DNA of 64,000 bases, taken from Chersky-840 sp035604715. Its GTDB lineage: Bacteria > Actinomycetota > Acidimicrobiia > Acidimicrobiales > UBA8190. The notes beneath the pieces were generated by a model that saw only the letters and a list, made by a program, of their open reading frames with translations, searched no databases and was not told the origin of the DNA. Position numbers and translations under genes: made by a program. The DNA is taken from contig CAVSWP010000008.1 of the NCBI GenBank assembly GCA_963731665.1, positions 372,001 through 436,000 of the forward strand, read 5' to 3'. Shown piece by piece: positions 1-7,195 of this stretch; the first letter of the stretch is position 1, and every line of letters starts with the position of its first letter.

Positions 1-397
1 CCCCCCCGGCGACACGCTCGACGGCGTCGGTGAGCTGGGGGCCCGAGATGGTCTTGGTGACGTAGCCGCGCGCCCCGGCCCGGATGACGCCGATGACGTC
101 CTCGGCGGCGTCGGAGACCGAGAGGGCCAGGAAGCGGACCTCGGGGTGGGTGCGGCCGACGGCCTCGATCACGGCCTGGCCCCCACCGTCGGGCATGTGC
201 ACGTCCACCAGCACGACGTCGGGGAGGCGCTCGACGATGAGCTCGATGGCCGCCCCCACCTCGTCGGCGTCGCCGACGACCTCGACGGCGTCGCCGAGCT
301 CGGCCCGCACCCCCGAGAGAAAGAGGTGGTGGTCGTCGACCAGGAACACCCGCACCTTGGCCGTGCGCTCCCCCGCGGTGTCCGGGGTCTCGCTCAC
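1..397 (-). CDS. NarL/FixJ-type response regulator, receiver domain (C-terminus beyond window)
   Basis: This is the N-terminal 132 residues or so of a two-component response regulator; the rest, including any HTH domain, lies before position 1. The reading starts at a GTG (395-397) that overlaps the stop of the upstream kinase gene as GTGA. The receiver fold is clear: acidic pair D21-D22 in FLVDDHH, phospho-acceptor D65 in VLVDVHMPDG, the switch Ser/Thr in LALSVSD and the conserved Lys in GYVTK. The kinase upstream has a HisKA_3-type histidine box, which pairs with NarL/LuxR-family regulators, so a C-terminal LuxR HTH is expected but not seen. The overlap implies translational coupling with its cognate kinase. 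Confidence 0.9.
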   Translation of the reverse strand, partial: MSETPDTAGERTAKVRVFLVDDHHLFLSGVRAELGDAVEVVGDADEVGAAIELIVERLPDVVLVDVHMPDGGGQAVIEAVGRTHPEVRFLALSVSDAAEDVIGVIRAGARGYVTKTISGPQLTDAVERVAGG

Positions 398-1866
398 GGG
401 TCCGCCTCGGTCCGGGGCATGACGAGCTCGACCTCGGTCCCCTGCCCCGAGGCGCTGCGGATGACGGCGCTCCCGCCGTGGCGGGCCATGCGCGCCCGGA
501 TCGACTCGGCGATCCCCTGGTGGTCGGGGCCCACGGCGTCGGGGTCGAACCCCTGGCCCCGGTCCCGTACGAACACCGACACCCGCCCCGACTCGACCTC
601 GACGAACAGGGACACGGTGGGAGCCCCCGACCACGTCGCGGCGTTGACGGTGGCCTCCCGGCCGGCGGCCAACAGCGCCCGCAGGGCGGCGGTCAACTCG
701 CAGTCGCCCACGGTGACGGTCTCCACGGCCACACGGTGGCTGGCCTCGACGTCGCGTTCGATCATGGAGACGGCCTGGGTGATCGTGGACACGTCGGCAT
801 CGTTGAACGAGCCCGGTGAACGACCCTCGAACAACCAGGCGCGCAACTCGCGCTCTTGCGCCCGGGCCAGGCGGACCACCTCGCCGTGGTCGCCCGCCGC
901 CCGCTGGATGAGCGCCAGGGTCTGCAGGACCGAGTCGTGCACGGCGGCGGCCATGTTGGCCCGCTCCTCGTTGCGCACGCGCTCGCGGCGTTCCACCGCC
1001 AGGTCGCGTGCCAGGCGCAGCCACCACGGGCCGAAGACGATGAGGACGCCGACGATGACCACGTTGACGGCGAGGACGGCCCTGATCGTGGGGAGGGCGG
1101 GACCGCGCGCCGCCACCAGGTTGGCGAGCCCCACGATGGCCAGGACCACCCCCACCACGACACGAGCCACGGTGGCGCGCCGGGTATGGCGTTCGGGCGA
1201 GCCGATGAGCGGTGCCCGGCCCACAAGCTCGGCCAGATGGGCGCGTTCCGCGGCGTCGGCGCCCCGCCACACGAGCACCAGGCCGCCCGCCGCGATCGAC
1301 ACCGGCCCGATCAGGTTGGCGGCGAAGCCGAGGCCCAGCGCGGCGAGCACGAGGAGGACCACCACCAGGAGGGTGATGGAGGCCAGGGCCAAAGCCACGG
1401 TGCGTCGGTCGGCCAGGGCGCGCCGGCCGATCGACGTCGTGTCGCCCTCGGCGGGGACCAGGAGCCACGCCACGACGTAGGCGGCCAGCCCGGCGCCGGC
1501 TCCCAGGGCCACCAGGATGAAGGCGAAGCGGATGAGGTTGGCGTCGATGCCGAATCGGGCCGACAGGCCGCCGGCCACCCCGCCGGCCATGCGGTCCGAC
1601 GTGCTGCGCCGCAGGGGGCCTCTGGCGCGCGGCGCCCGCCACCATTGCCGACGATGGCGCCCCCGGTGACCCGGTGTCTCGGACAGCGGGACCGGCGCAG
1701 GAGGAGGCAGGGCCGTGGGCCGGTCCCACGGTGGCGGGAACGGCGCGGGGGGCTCGACCGGTTCGGCGTGTTCGGGGATGAGCCGATGATCCCATGCGGG
1801 CGCCCCCACGACCACGGGTGGCACCCCTGACCTCACGCCGGGGCTCGGGGTATTCCTCGGGGTCAT
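394..1866 (-). CDS. PspC-domain sensor histidine kinase (NarX/LiaS-type)
   Basis: A membrane histidine kinase of 490 residues. After a proline-rich N-terminus (about 1-75) there is a PspC domain at about 85-140 (GGVAGGLSARFGI followed by a hydrophobic segment and WLLVPAEG), then further membrane segments at about 155-200 and 232-285. The dimerisation/phosphorylation box carries H310 in AAAVHDSVLQTLALIQ, typical of HisKA_3 kinases, and a C-terminal HATPase_c domain has the N-box EATVNAATW and G-box DRGQGFDP. It overlaps the response regulator gene downstream by 4 nt and is divergent from a second PspC protein. By family analogy it probably senses envelope stress; the ligand is unknown. Confidence 0.88.
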   Translation of the reverse strand: MTPRNTPSPGVRSGVPPVVVGAPAWDHRLIPEHAEPVEPPAPFPPPWDRPTALPPPAPVPLSETPGHRGRHRRQWWRAPRARGPLRRSTSDRMAGGVAGGLSARFGIDANLIRFAFILVALGAGAGLAAYVVAWLLVPAEGDTTSIGRRALADRRTVALALASITLLVVVLLVLAALGLGFAANLIGPVSIAAGGLVLVWRGADAAERAHLAELVGRAPLIGSPERHTRRATVARVVVGVVLAIVGLANLVAARGPALPTIRAVLAVNVVIVGVLIVFGPWWLRLARDLAVERRERVRNEERANMAAAVHDSVLQTLALIQRAAGDHGEVVRLARAQERELRAWLFEGRSPGSFNDADVSTITQAVSMIERDVEASHRVAVETVTVGDCELTAALRALLAAGREATVNAATWSGAPTVSLFVEVESGRVSVFVRDRGQGFDPDAVGPDHQGIAESIRARMARHGGSAVIRSASGQGTEVELVMPRTEADP

Positions 1867-1907
1867 TCCCGATTTCGCCGGAGGGGGCGCTCCCCCATGA
1901 TCGAACT

Positions 1908-2894
1908 ATGGACGAACCTCTGGACGAATCTCAGGACGAACCGACATCGGATCACCGCGCCGCCGAGCTCACCCCACCGCCCGGGCCGCCGCCCGCTGAC
2001 GGGCCGCGCCGGCTCCTGCGGCGGGCCGATGGCCAGCGGATCCTGGGTGGGGTGGCCGCCGGTCTCGCCGACTACCTCGACATCGACCCGGTCATCGTGC
2101 GGATCGCCTTCGTGGTCCTGGCCCTGCTGGGGGGATCGGGGGTGCTGCTGTACCTGGCGGGGTGGTTGCTCATCCCCGCCCAGGACACCGGGCGGGCCGT
2201 GGTGCGGGACTATATGGAGCGACGCCCCCGGCGCCGCAGCCTGGTGGCCATCGTGCTCGGCACGGTGATCGGCGTCATCGCCGTGTCGAACCTGTTCTCG
2301 AGCGGTCCGTGGTGGCCGCATTGGGACGGCGGGTTCGGTGGGTTCGGGTTCTTCCTGGGGCTGTGCGCGCTGGTGCTCGCCGCGGTCTTGGTGGTGGCGA
2401 GCGGCCGGCGCGGGGGGTCTCCGCTGCGGTGGCTCGCCCTCACCACGATGGTGACGGTGGCGGCCGTGGCGGTGGTGGCGGCGGCCACGATCTTCTCGGT
2501 CGAGGCGCTGAGCGGGGTGCCGCTGCGGGGCGGGATCGGGAACACCCAGTGGCGACCCACATCGGCGGCCCAGGTGGCGCCGCGGTACCGGCTCGCCATC
2601 GGGTCCATGCAGGTGGACCTGCGCCAGGTGGACTTCCACCCGGGGACCACCCACGTCACCGCCACCGTGGGCATCGGCAACCTGGTGGTCGACGTCCCGG
2701 CGGCGGCCTCGGTGAGCGTGGCCGCCCACTCCGGGCTGGGGTCGGTCCAGGTGTTCGGTCAGGACGAAGGCGGGTTCTCCATGAGCCAGTCCAAGGTGGT
2801 GACGGGGAAGTCCGCCGGTGCCGGGGCGCCGCACATCGTGCTCGACGCCGAGACCGGGGTGGGCGAGGTCCAGGTCATCCGGTCCGGACCATGA
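1908..2894 (+). CDS. PspC-domain membrane protein with LiaF-like C-terminus
   Basis: A 328-residue protein starting at the ATG of MDEPLDESQDEP; an in-frame ATG at 1794 lies inside the divergent kinase gene and is unlikely. An acidic N-terminal tail is followed by a PspC domain at about 40-100 (RILGGVAAGLADYLDI then a membrane helix and WLLIPAQD), three further hydrophobic segments, and a C-terminal beta-rich region (LAIGSMQVDLRQVDF, VGIGNLVVDVP, GLGSVQVFG) resembling the cell-wall-active antibiotic response domain of LiaF. Only 41 bp separate it from the PspC kinase, so the two probably share a control region and act in the same envelope-stress circuit. Function is inferred from domain composition. 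Confidence 0.8.
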   Translation: MDEPLDESQDEPTSDHRAAELTPPPGPPPADGPRRLLRRADGQRILGGVAAGLADYLDIDPVIVRIAFVVLALLGGSGVLLYLAGWLLIPAQDTGRAVVRDYMERRPRRRSLVAIVLGTVIGVIAVSNLFSSGPWWPHWDGGFGGFGFFLGLCALVLAAVLVVASGRRGGSPLRWLALTTMVTVAAVAVVAAATIFSVEALSGVPLRGGIGNTQWRPTSAAQVAPRYRLAIGSMQVDLRQVDFHPGTTHVTATVGIGNLVVDVPAAASVSVAAHSGLGSVQVFGQDEGGFSMSQSKVVTGKSAGAGAPHIVLDAETGVGEVQVIRSGP

Positions 2895-3693
2895 CGACCT
2901 GACGCATGTGCCACCGGATCACCCCGGTGGCACCGTCGGCGCGCCGGTGTCGCAGCCGGGCCAACAGGACGGCGACCTCACCGGGATGGGCCACCCCGGC
3001 CAGCACGGGGTCGTCTCCCCAGATGCCGAGGTTGAGCGAGAAGATGCTGGCCGCCGCGCCGGCGGAGACCTCGAGGGGCGCGTCGGCGTCGAGGACGACG
3101 GTGGTGCCCGGCGCTGCGGTGAGCCCGGCCAGCTCGTGGCCCACGTAGAGGTCGCCGCCGCGATCGGCCACCACGGCCGCGGCCAGTTCGAGGTAGCGCA
3201 GGAAGTCGCCGTCCTCGGTGTCGATGCGCTCGGGCTCCTCCACCACCACGGCACCCCCGGGCCGGAGCTCGCCCGCCCACGCCGCCACCGTGGCACGGGG
3301 GTCGGGCAGATGGACGAGAAGGAACCGGCCGTAGACGAGGTCGGCGGGGGCGGCCGGCAAAGGTGTCCGGGTGACGTCGCCCACGGTGAACCGGCATCGG
3401 CGCGGCCCGGTGACGGTGGCCTCGGCCACGAAGGCGGGCGAGGTGTCGATCCCCACCACCAGGGCCGAGGGGAACGTCTCGGCCAGCATGGCGGTGGTGT
3501 GCCCCGGCCCGCACCCCAGGTCGAGCACCAGGCTCGGGGTGGGGGCGGCGGCCGAGGGTGGGGGCGGGAGCGACTCGAGCAGGGCCCGGCTGGTGGGGGC
3601 GAACACCGAGGCCAGCACGCCCAGGCGTTCCGACGCGGCGGCAGTGTCGCCGAAGGCGTAGCGCTGCGGACGGGCAACCTCCACGGACGACAC
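2875..3693 (-). CDS. Class I SAM-dependent methyltransferase
   Basis: About 272 residues. Motif I is LVLDLGCGPGHTTAML, followed by an acidic residue ending beta-2 (VVGIDTSPAFV), and later FTVGDVTRTPL and the post-motif LRPGGAVVVEEPE, which together define a Methyltransf_25/11-type fold. The substrate is not evident. The start is uncertain: GTG at 3693 is used because the residues upstream of it (back to a TTG at 3735) look unlike coding sequence, and GTG at 3684 is also possible. Its 3' end overlaps the convergent PspC gene by 20 bp. Confidence 0.75.
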   Translation of the reverse strand: MSSVEVARPQRYAFGDTAAASERLGVLASVFAPTSRALLESLPPPPSAAAPTPSLVLDLGCGPGHTTAMLAETFPSALVVGIDTSPAFVAEATVTGPRRCRFTVGDVTRTPLPAAPADLVYGRFLLVHLPDPRATVAAWAGELRPGGAVVVEEPERIDTEDGDFLRYLELAAAVVADRGGDLYVGHELAGLTAAPGTTVVLDADAPLEVSAGAAASIFSLNLGIWGDDPVLAGVAHPGEVAVLLARLRHRRADGATGVIRWHMRQVVMVRTG

Positions 3694-3733
3694 CGTACGC
3701 GCGCCGAGGCCGGCCCAGAAGGCCGGCCTCGAC

Positions 3734-3769
3734 AACGTCTGGTGCGTGCGGTGAAACGTCTGGTGCGTG
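3734..3769. repeat. Short tandem direct repeat, 15 bp x2
   Basis: The motif AACGTCTGGTGCGTG occurs at 3734-3748 and again at 3755-3769, period 21, in the gap between the methyltransferase and the peroxiredoxin stop codon. Its role is unknown; it is close to where transcripts of the peroxiredoxin gene would leave the coding region. Confidence 0.6.
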
Positions 3770-3771
3770 GG

Positions 3772-4407
3772 TTACTTGTTGGGCTGGGGGGTGACCCGCA
3801 GGTAGGGCTTGAGGCGCTTGAAGCCCTTGGGGAACTTCTTCTCGGCGTCCTCGTCGGAGACGGCGGGGACCACGATGACGTCCTCCCCGTCCTTCCAGTT
3901 GACCGGGGTGGCCACCTGGTAGTCGGCGGTGAGCTGGAGCGAGTCCAGCACACGCAGGACCTCGGCGACGTTGCGCCCCGTGGAGGCGGGGTAGGTGATG
4001 ATCAGCTTCACCTTCTTGTCGGGCCCGATGATGAACACCGAGCGCACCGTGAGGGTGTCGTTGGCGTTGGGGTGGATCATGTCGTAGAGGTCGGCCACCT
4101 TGCGGTCGGGGTCGCCGATGACCGGGAAGTTGACGGCCTGGCCCTGGGTCTCCTCGATGTCCTTGTCCCAGGAGCGGTGCGACTCCACGGAGTCGACCGA
4201 CAGGCCGATGAGCTTGGTGTTGCGCTTGTCGAACTCGGGCTTGGCCTTGGAGAAGGCGCCCAGCTCGGTGGTGCACACCGGGGTGAAGTCCTTGGGGTGG
4301 GAGAACAGGATCCCCCACGAGTCGCCCAGCCACTCGTGGAAGTTGATCGTGCCCTCGGTCGTGTCGGCGGTGAAGTCGGGGGCGATATCCCCTAAGCGGA
4401 CTGCCAT
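3772..4407 (-). CDS. 1-Cys peroxiredoxin (Prx6/AhpC-TSA family)
   Basis: A cytoplasmic peroxidase of 211 residues, the usual Prx6 size, that reduces H2O2, organic peroxides or peroxynitrite. The peroxidatic cysteine is C45 in DFTPVCTTELG, and there is no second cysteine in the usual 2-Cys resolving position. The C-terminal Prx6-specific region is present (LQLTADYQVATPVNWKDGED, then KKFPKGFKRLKPYLR). The start is fixed by a strong AGGAGG site just upstream of ATG 4405-4407. The gene is monocistronic by spacing; a perfect inverted repeat about 80 bp upstream (4484-4502) may be its control site. Confidence 0.93.
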   Translation of the reverse strand: MAVRLGDIAPDFTADTTEGTINFHEWLGDSWGILFSHPKDFTPVCTTELGAFSKAKPEFDKRNTKLIGLSVDSVESHRSWDKDIEETQGQAVNFPVIGDPDRKVADLYDMIHPNANDTLTVRSVFIIGPDKKVKLIITYPASTGRNVAEVLRVLDSLQLTADYQVATPVNWKDGEDVIVVPAVSDEDAEKKFPKGFKRLKPYLRVTPQPNK

Positions 4408-4483
4408 TTCTCCTCCTGGTGGATGCTCGCGGTGGCGGGGGTGGGTGTCGTCGCTGGGAAGTGTACCGGCCCCCCCGGCAATT

Positions 4484-4502
4484 GTCGACCCGCTAGGTCG
4501 AC
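4484..4502. promoter_or_regulatory. Inverted repeat, possible operator between peroxiredoxin and crotonase genes
   Basis: A perfect 7-bp inverted repeat with a 5-bp spacer, GTCGACC-CGCTA-GGTCGAC. It lies in the divergent intergenic region, 77 bp upstream of the peroxiredoxin start and 110 bp upstream of the enoyl-CoA hydratase start, as expected for a dimeric regulator. No regulator family is assigned. Confidence 0.35.
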
Positions 4503-4611
4503 TTTCGGGGCCGCCGGGAATCAGTCCGTGAGGAACCCCGGATCGTGGACGTGCTCTGGGAGAATGAAGGGGTAATGAACCGCTCGCCGACCGTCGCGTC
4601 GCGCCACCGAG

Positions 4612-5421
4612 GTGGTCGTGGTGGCTGAGGCCGTGTGGAAGACCGTGGACATCTCCCGCGAGGGGCCGGTAATCGTGGTCACCATCTTCCGGCCCGAGCG
4701 GCGCAACGCCGTGGACTCCGCCACCGCCGCCGACCTGCACGACGCCTTCGTGGCCTTCGACCACGACGAGAGCGCGTCGGTGGCGATCCTGACGGGCGCG
4801 GGAGGGAGCTTCTGCGCCGGCGCCGATCTCCAGGCCCTGGCCGCCGGCGACCGCCGGCCGGTGACCGAGGACGGGCCCGGCCCCATGGGCCCCACCCGGT
4901 TGGACCTGTCCAAGCCGGTGATCGCCGCCATCGAGGGCCACGCCGTGGCCGGCGGCTTGGAGCTGGCCCTGTGGTGCGACCTGCGGGTGGCGGCCACCAA
5001 CGCCGTGCTCGGGGTGTACTGCCGGCGCTTCGGGGTGCCCCTGGTCGACGGGGGCACGGTCAGGCTCCCCCGCCTCATCGGGCAGAGCCACGCCCTCGAC
5101 CTGGTGCTGACGGGCCGGGGGGTGGGTGGCCCCGAAGCCCTGCGGATGGGCCTGGTCAACCGCCTGGCGCCGCCCGGGCGGGCCCTGGAGCAGGCCCGGG
5201 CGCTGGCGTCGGAGCTCGCGGCGTTCCCTCAGACGTGCCTGCGCAACGACCGCCGCTCGGTGCTGTGGCAGTGGGGGCTGCCCGAGCCCGACGCCCTGGT
5301 GCTCGAGGCCCGCTTCGGGTTGGACACCATCGACAGCGGCGAGACCCGGCTGGGGGCGCAGCGCTTCGCGGCGGGGGCGGGCCGCCACGGGGACTCGATA
5401 GCGGGTGAGCCCGCGCCATGA
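4612..5421 (+). CDS. Enoyl-CoA hydratase/isomerase (crotonase) family protein
   Basis: A crotonase-fold enzyme of up to 269 residues acting on an acyl-CoA. It shows the N-terminal substrate motif FRPERRNAVDS, the oxyanion-hole segment GSFCAGADLQAL, and the second helix region IEGHAVAGGLELALWCDLRVAA. Several in-frame GTG codons cluster at 4612-4621, so the exact start is uncertain. It ends in an ATGA overlap with the downstream HAD phosphatase gene, so the two form a translationally coupled pair. The CoA substrate cannot be read from the sequence. Confidence 0.85.
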   Translation: MVVVAEAVWKTVDISREGPVIVVTIFRPERRNAVDSATAADLHDAFVAFDHDESASVAILTGAGGSFCAGADLQALAAGDRRPVTEDGPGPMGPTRLDLSKPVIAAIEGHAVAGGLELALWCDLRVAATNAVLGVYCRRFGVPLVDGGTVRLPRLIGQSHALDLVLTGRGVGGPEALRMGLVNRLAPPGRALEQARALASELAAFPQTCLRNDRRSVLWQWGLPEPDALVLEARFGLDTIDSGETRLGAQRFAAGAGRHGDSIAGEPAP

Positions 5422-6215
5422 CGGCGGAGCCGGACACCGCCCCTGAGCACCCAGTGCACCCTGAGCACCCAGTGCACCCGGTGCGCCCGCCCGAGCGGGT
5501 GCCGGGGCGCGACGTGGTGGCCGCCTTCGACTTCGACGGAACCCTGACGCGCGGCGGGAGCGTGTGGAAGTTCCTGTCGATGCTGTGCGGGCGAGACGAG
5601 GTGGTGTCGGCGGGGATCGTGTTGCTGCCCAAGCTGGTGCGCGCCGCGCTGTTCGGGGGGTCGGCCGCCGATGAGGCCAAGGAGGCGTTGTTCGTGCGGA
5701 CGTTGGCGGGGCGCGGCGTCGACGACGTGGCCGGGCGGGCCGCCGCCTTCGGGGTGGCCCACTACCACCACCGCAGCCGGACCAAGGTCCGGGCCCGGCT
5801 CGACTGGCACCGCCGCCAGGGACACCGCATCGTCCTGGTGTCGGCGTCACCGGAGTACTACGTGCGCGCCGTGGGCGACGAGCTGGGGGTGGACGGGGTG
5901 GTGGCCACCCGCCTGGAGGTCGACGGGCACGGCCGGTTGACGGGGCGCTTCGAGGGAGGCAACTGCCGCGGGGCGCGCAAGCTGGCGGGGCTGCAGCAGT
6001 GGATGGAGGCCTCGTCCCCCCGGGGACCGGTCGGTGAGGGTACTCGCGACGGGGCACCGCCGGCCCCGACCCCGTACCTGTGGGCCTACGGCAACAGCGC
6101 CGGGGACCTCGAGATGCTCGAGGCCGCCGACGTGGGGGTGGACGCCGGGCGCCTGGGACGGCTCGGGAAGCTCCGCCGGTTCCGCCGGTTGGGCGACATC
6201 CTCACCGCGTGGTGA
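5418..6215 (+). CDS. HAD-superfamily hydrolase, subfamily IB (SerB-like phosphatase)
   Basis: A phosphatase of 265 residues. The nucleophile motif is AAFDFDGTLTRGG (D38, D40), motif II is VLVSASPEYYV and motif III is YGNSAGDLEML, the pattern of HAD-IB proteins such as PSPase-like and lysophosphatidate-type phosphatases. The N-terminus carries a short EHPVHP repeat (about 10-22), and a proline/glycine-rich insertion sits near residues 195-215. It is coupled to the preceding crotonase by ATGA. The substrate is not determined. Confidence 0.85.
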   Translation: MTAEPDTAPEHPVHPEHPVHPVRPPERVPGRDVVAAFDFDGTLTRGGSVWKFLSMLCGRDEVVSAGIVLLPKLVRAALFGGSAADEAKEALFVRTLAGRGVDDVAGRAAAFGVAHYHHRSRTKVRARLDWHRRQGHRIVLVSASPEYYVRAVGDELGVDGVVATRLEVDGHGRLTGRFEGGNCRGARKLAGLQQWMEASSPRGPVGEGTRDGAPPAPTPYLWAYGNSAGDLEMLEAADVGVDAGRLGRLGKLRRFRRLGDILTAW

Positions 6216-6270
6216 GCGGGGCGGGCGACGCCCCTATGTTCGAGGTGTGGATGTTGTCGTCGCACCGGCG

Positions 6271-6297
6271 CCGGGGCGTGACAGGCCTGCGCCCCGG
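6271..6297. terminator. GC-rich hairpin between convergent genes
   Basis: CCGGGGCG (6271-6278) and CGCCCCGG (6290-6297) form a perfect 8-bp stem with an 11-nt loop. It lies between the plus-strand HAD gene and the minus-strand aldo-keto reductase stop codon. There is no T-tract, which is common in actinobacterial terminators, so the call is structural only. Confidence 0.4.
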
Positions 6298-7158
6298 TCA
6301 TGCCCGGGGCATGGGGAAGATGTGGTCCTCGTCCGCCGTGGCGCGCATGGCGGCGGTGCGCTCGTCCTCGGTCATCGGTTCGAAGCGGGCCGCGGCGGCG
6401 ATGGCCGAGGCGGCCAGGGTGGGCTCGCTCGGCGTGCACAGGGCGTGGACACCGGGGACGCTCAGCACGAAACGCACGGCCCGGGTGATGTCCTGGTCGC
6501 TGGTGTAGGCCTCGTACCACGTCGAGGTGGTGTGGGGGCGATCGCCCCACGGACGCGCCGCCACCGCCTTGATGGTCATGACCCCCACGTCGCGCCCCTC
6601 GGCCTCGACCAGGAGGGCCTCGGCGTCGTGGCGGTAGGCGGGGTCGGCCCACAGGCGCGGGCTCACGGGGAACATGACGGTGTCGAGGTCGTAGCGGCGC
6701 AGCGCTTCGAGCTGGGCGGCCGGGGTGGTGAGGTCGTGGCCGGTGATCCCCACGAACCGGCACAGGCCCTCGTCGCGTGCCGCCATGATGGCCTGCACCG
6801 CCTCGGCGCGGGCGTCGAGCTCGTCGAGGTCGGTCACGGCGTGCAGCTGGTAGAGGTCGAAGGCGTCGCAGCGCAGCAGCGTGAGCGACTCCTCGAGCTG
6901 GGCCCGCACCCCGTCGGGGTCATGGCGCGTGGTCTTGCACGCCACGAACAGCCGGTCCCGAACCGGGGCCACCAGCGGGCCGAGCAGCTCCTGAGCCCGG
7001 CCGTAGCGGGGAGCGACGTCGAGATGGTTCACGCCGGCGTCGAGCGCGGCGTGGAACGAGGACGCCGTCAGCTCGGGGTCGGTGCCCCAGTAGGCGGCAC
7101 CGCCCAGGACGGCCACCGACGAACGGTGCTCGGTGCGCCCGAGGCGGCGGGTGAGCAT
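6298..7158 (-). CDS. Aldo/keto reductase family oxidoreductase
   Basis: An NADPH-type oxidoreductase of 286 residues, starting at the ATG of MLTRRLGRTEH. The catalytic tetrad is visible: D47 and Y52 in HLDVAPRYGRA, K75 in VACKTT and H106 in DLYQLHAV. The C-terminal half keeps the barrel pattern but the cofactor end is less canonical, ending in an acidic DEDHIFPMPRA tail. It sits between convergent neighbours and is probably transcribed alone. The substrate is unknown. Confidence 0.85.
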   Translation of the reverse strand: MLTRRLGRTEHRSSVAVLGGAAYWGTDPELTASSFHAALDAGVNHLDVAPRYGRAQELLGPLVAPVRDRLFVACKTTRHDPDGVRAQLEESLTLLRCDAFDLYQLHAVTDLDELDARAEAVQAIMAARDEGLCRFVGITGHDLTTPAAQLEALRRYDLDTVMFPVSPRLWADPAYRHDAEALLVEAEGRDVGVMTIKAVAARPWGDRPHTTSTWYEAYTSDQDITRAVRFVLSVPGVHALCTPSEPTLAASAIAAAARFEPMTEDERTAAMRATADEDHIFPMPRA

Positions 7159-7195
7159 GCCGGCACCGTAGCGCGGCGCTTGGCGCGCCCCGGGG

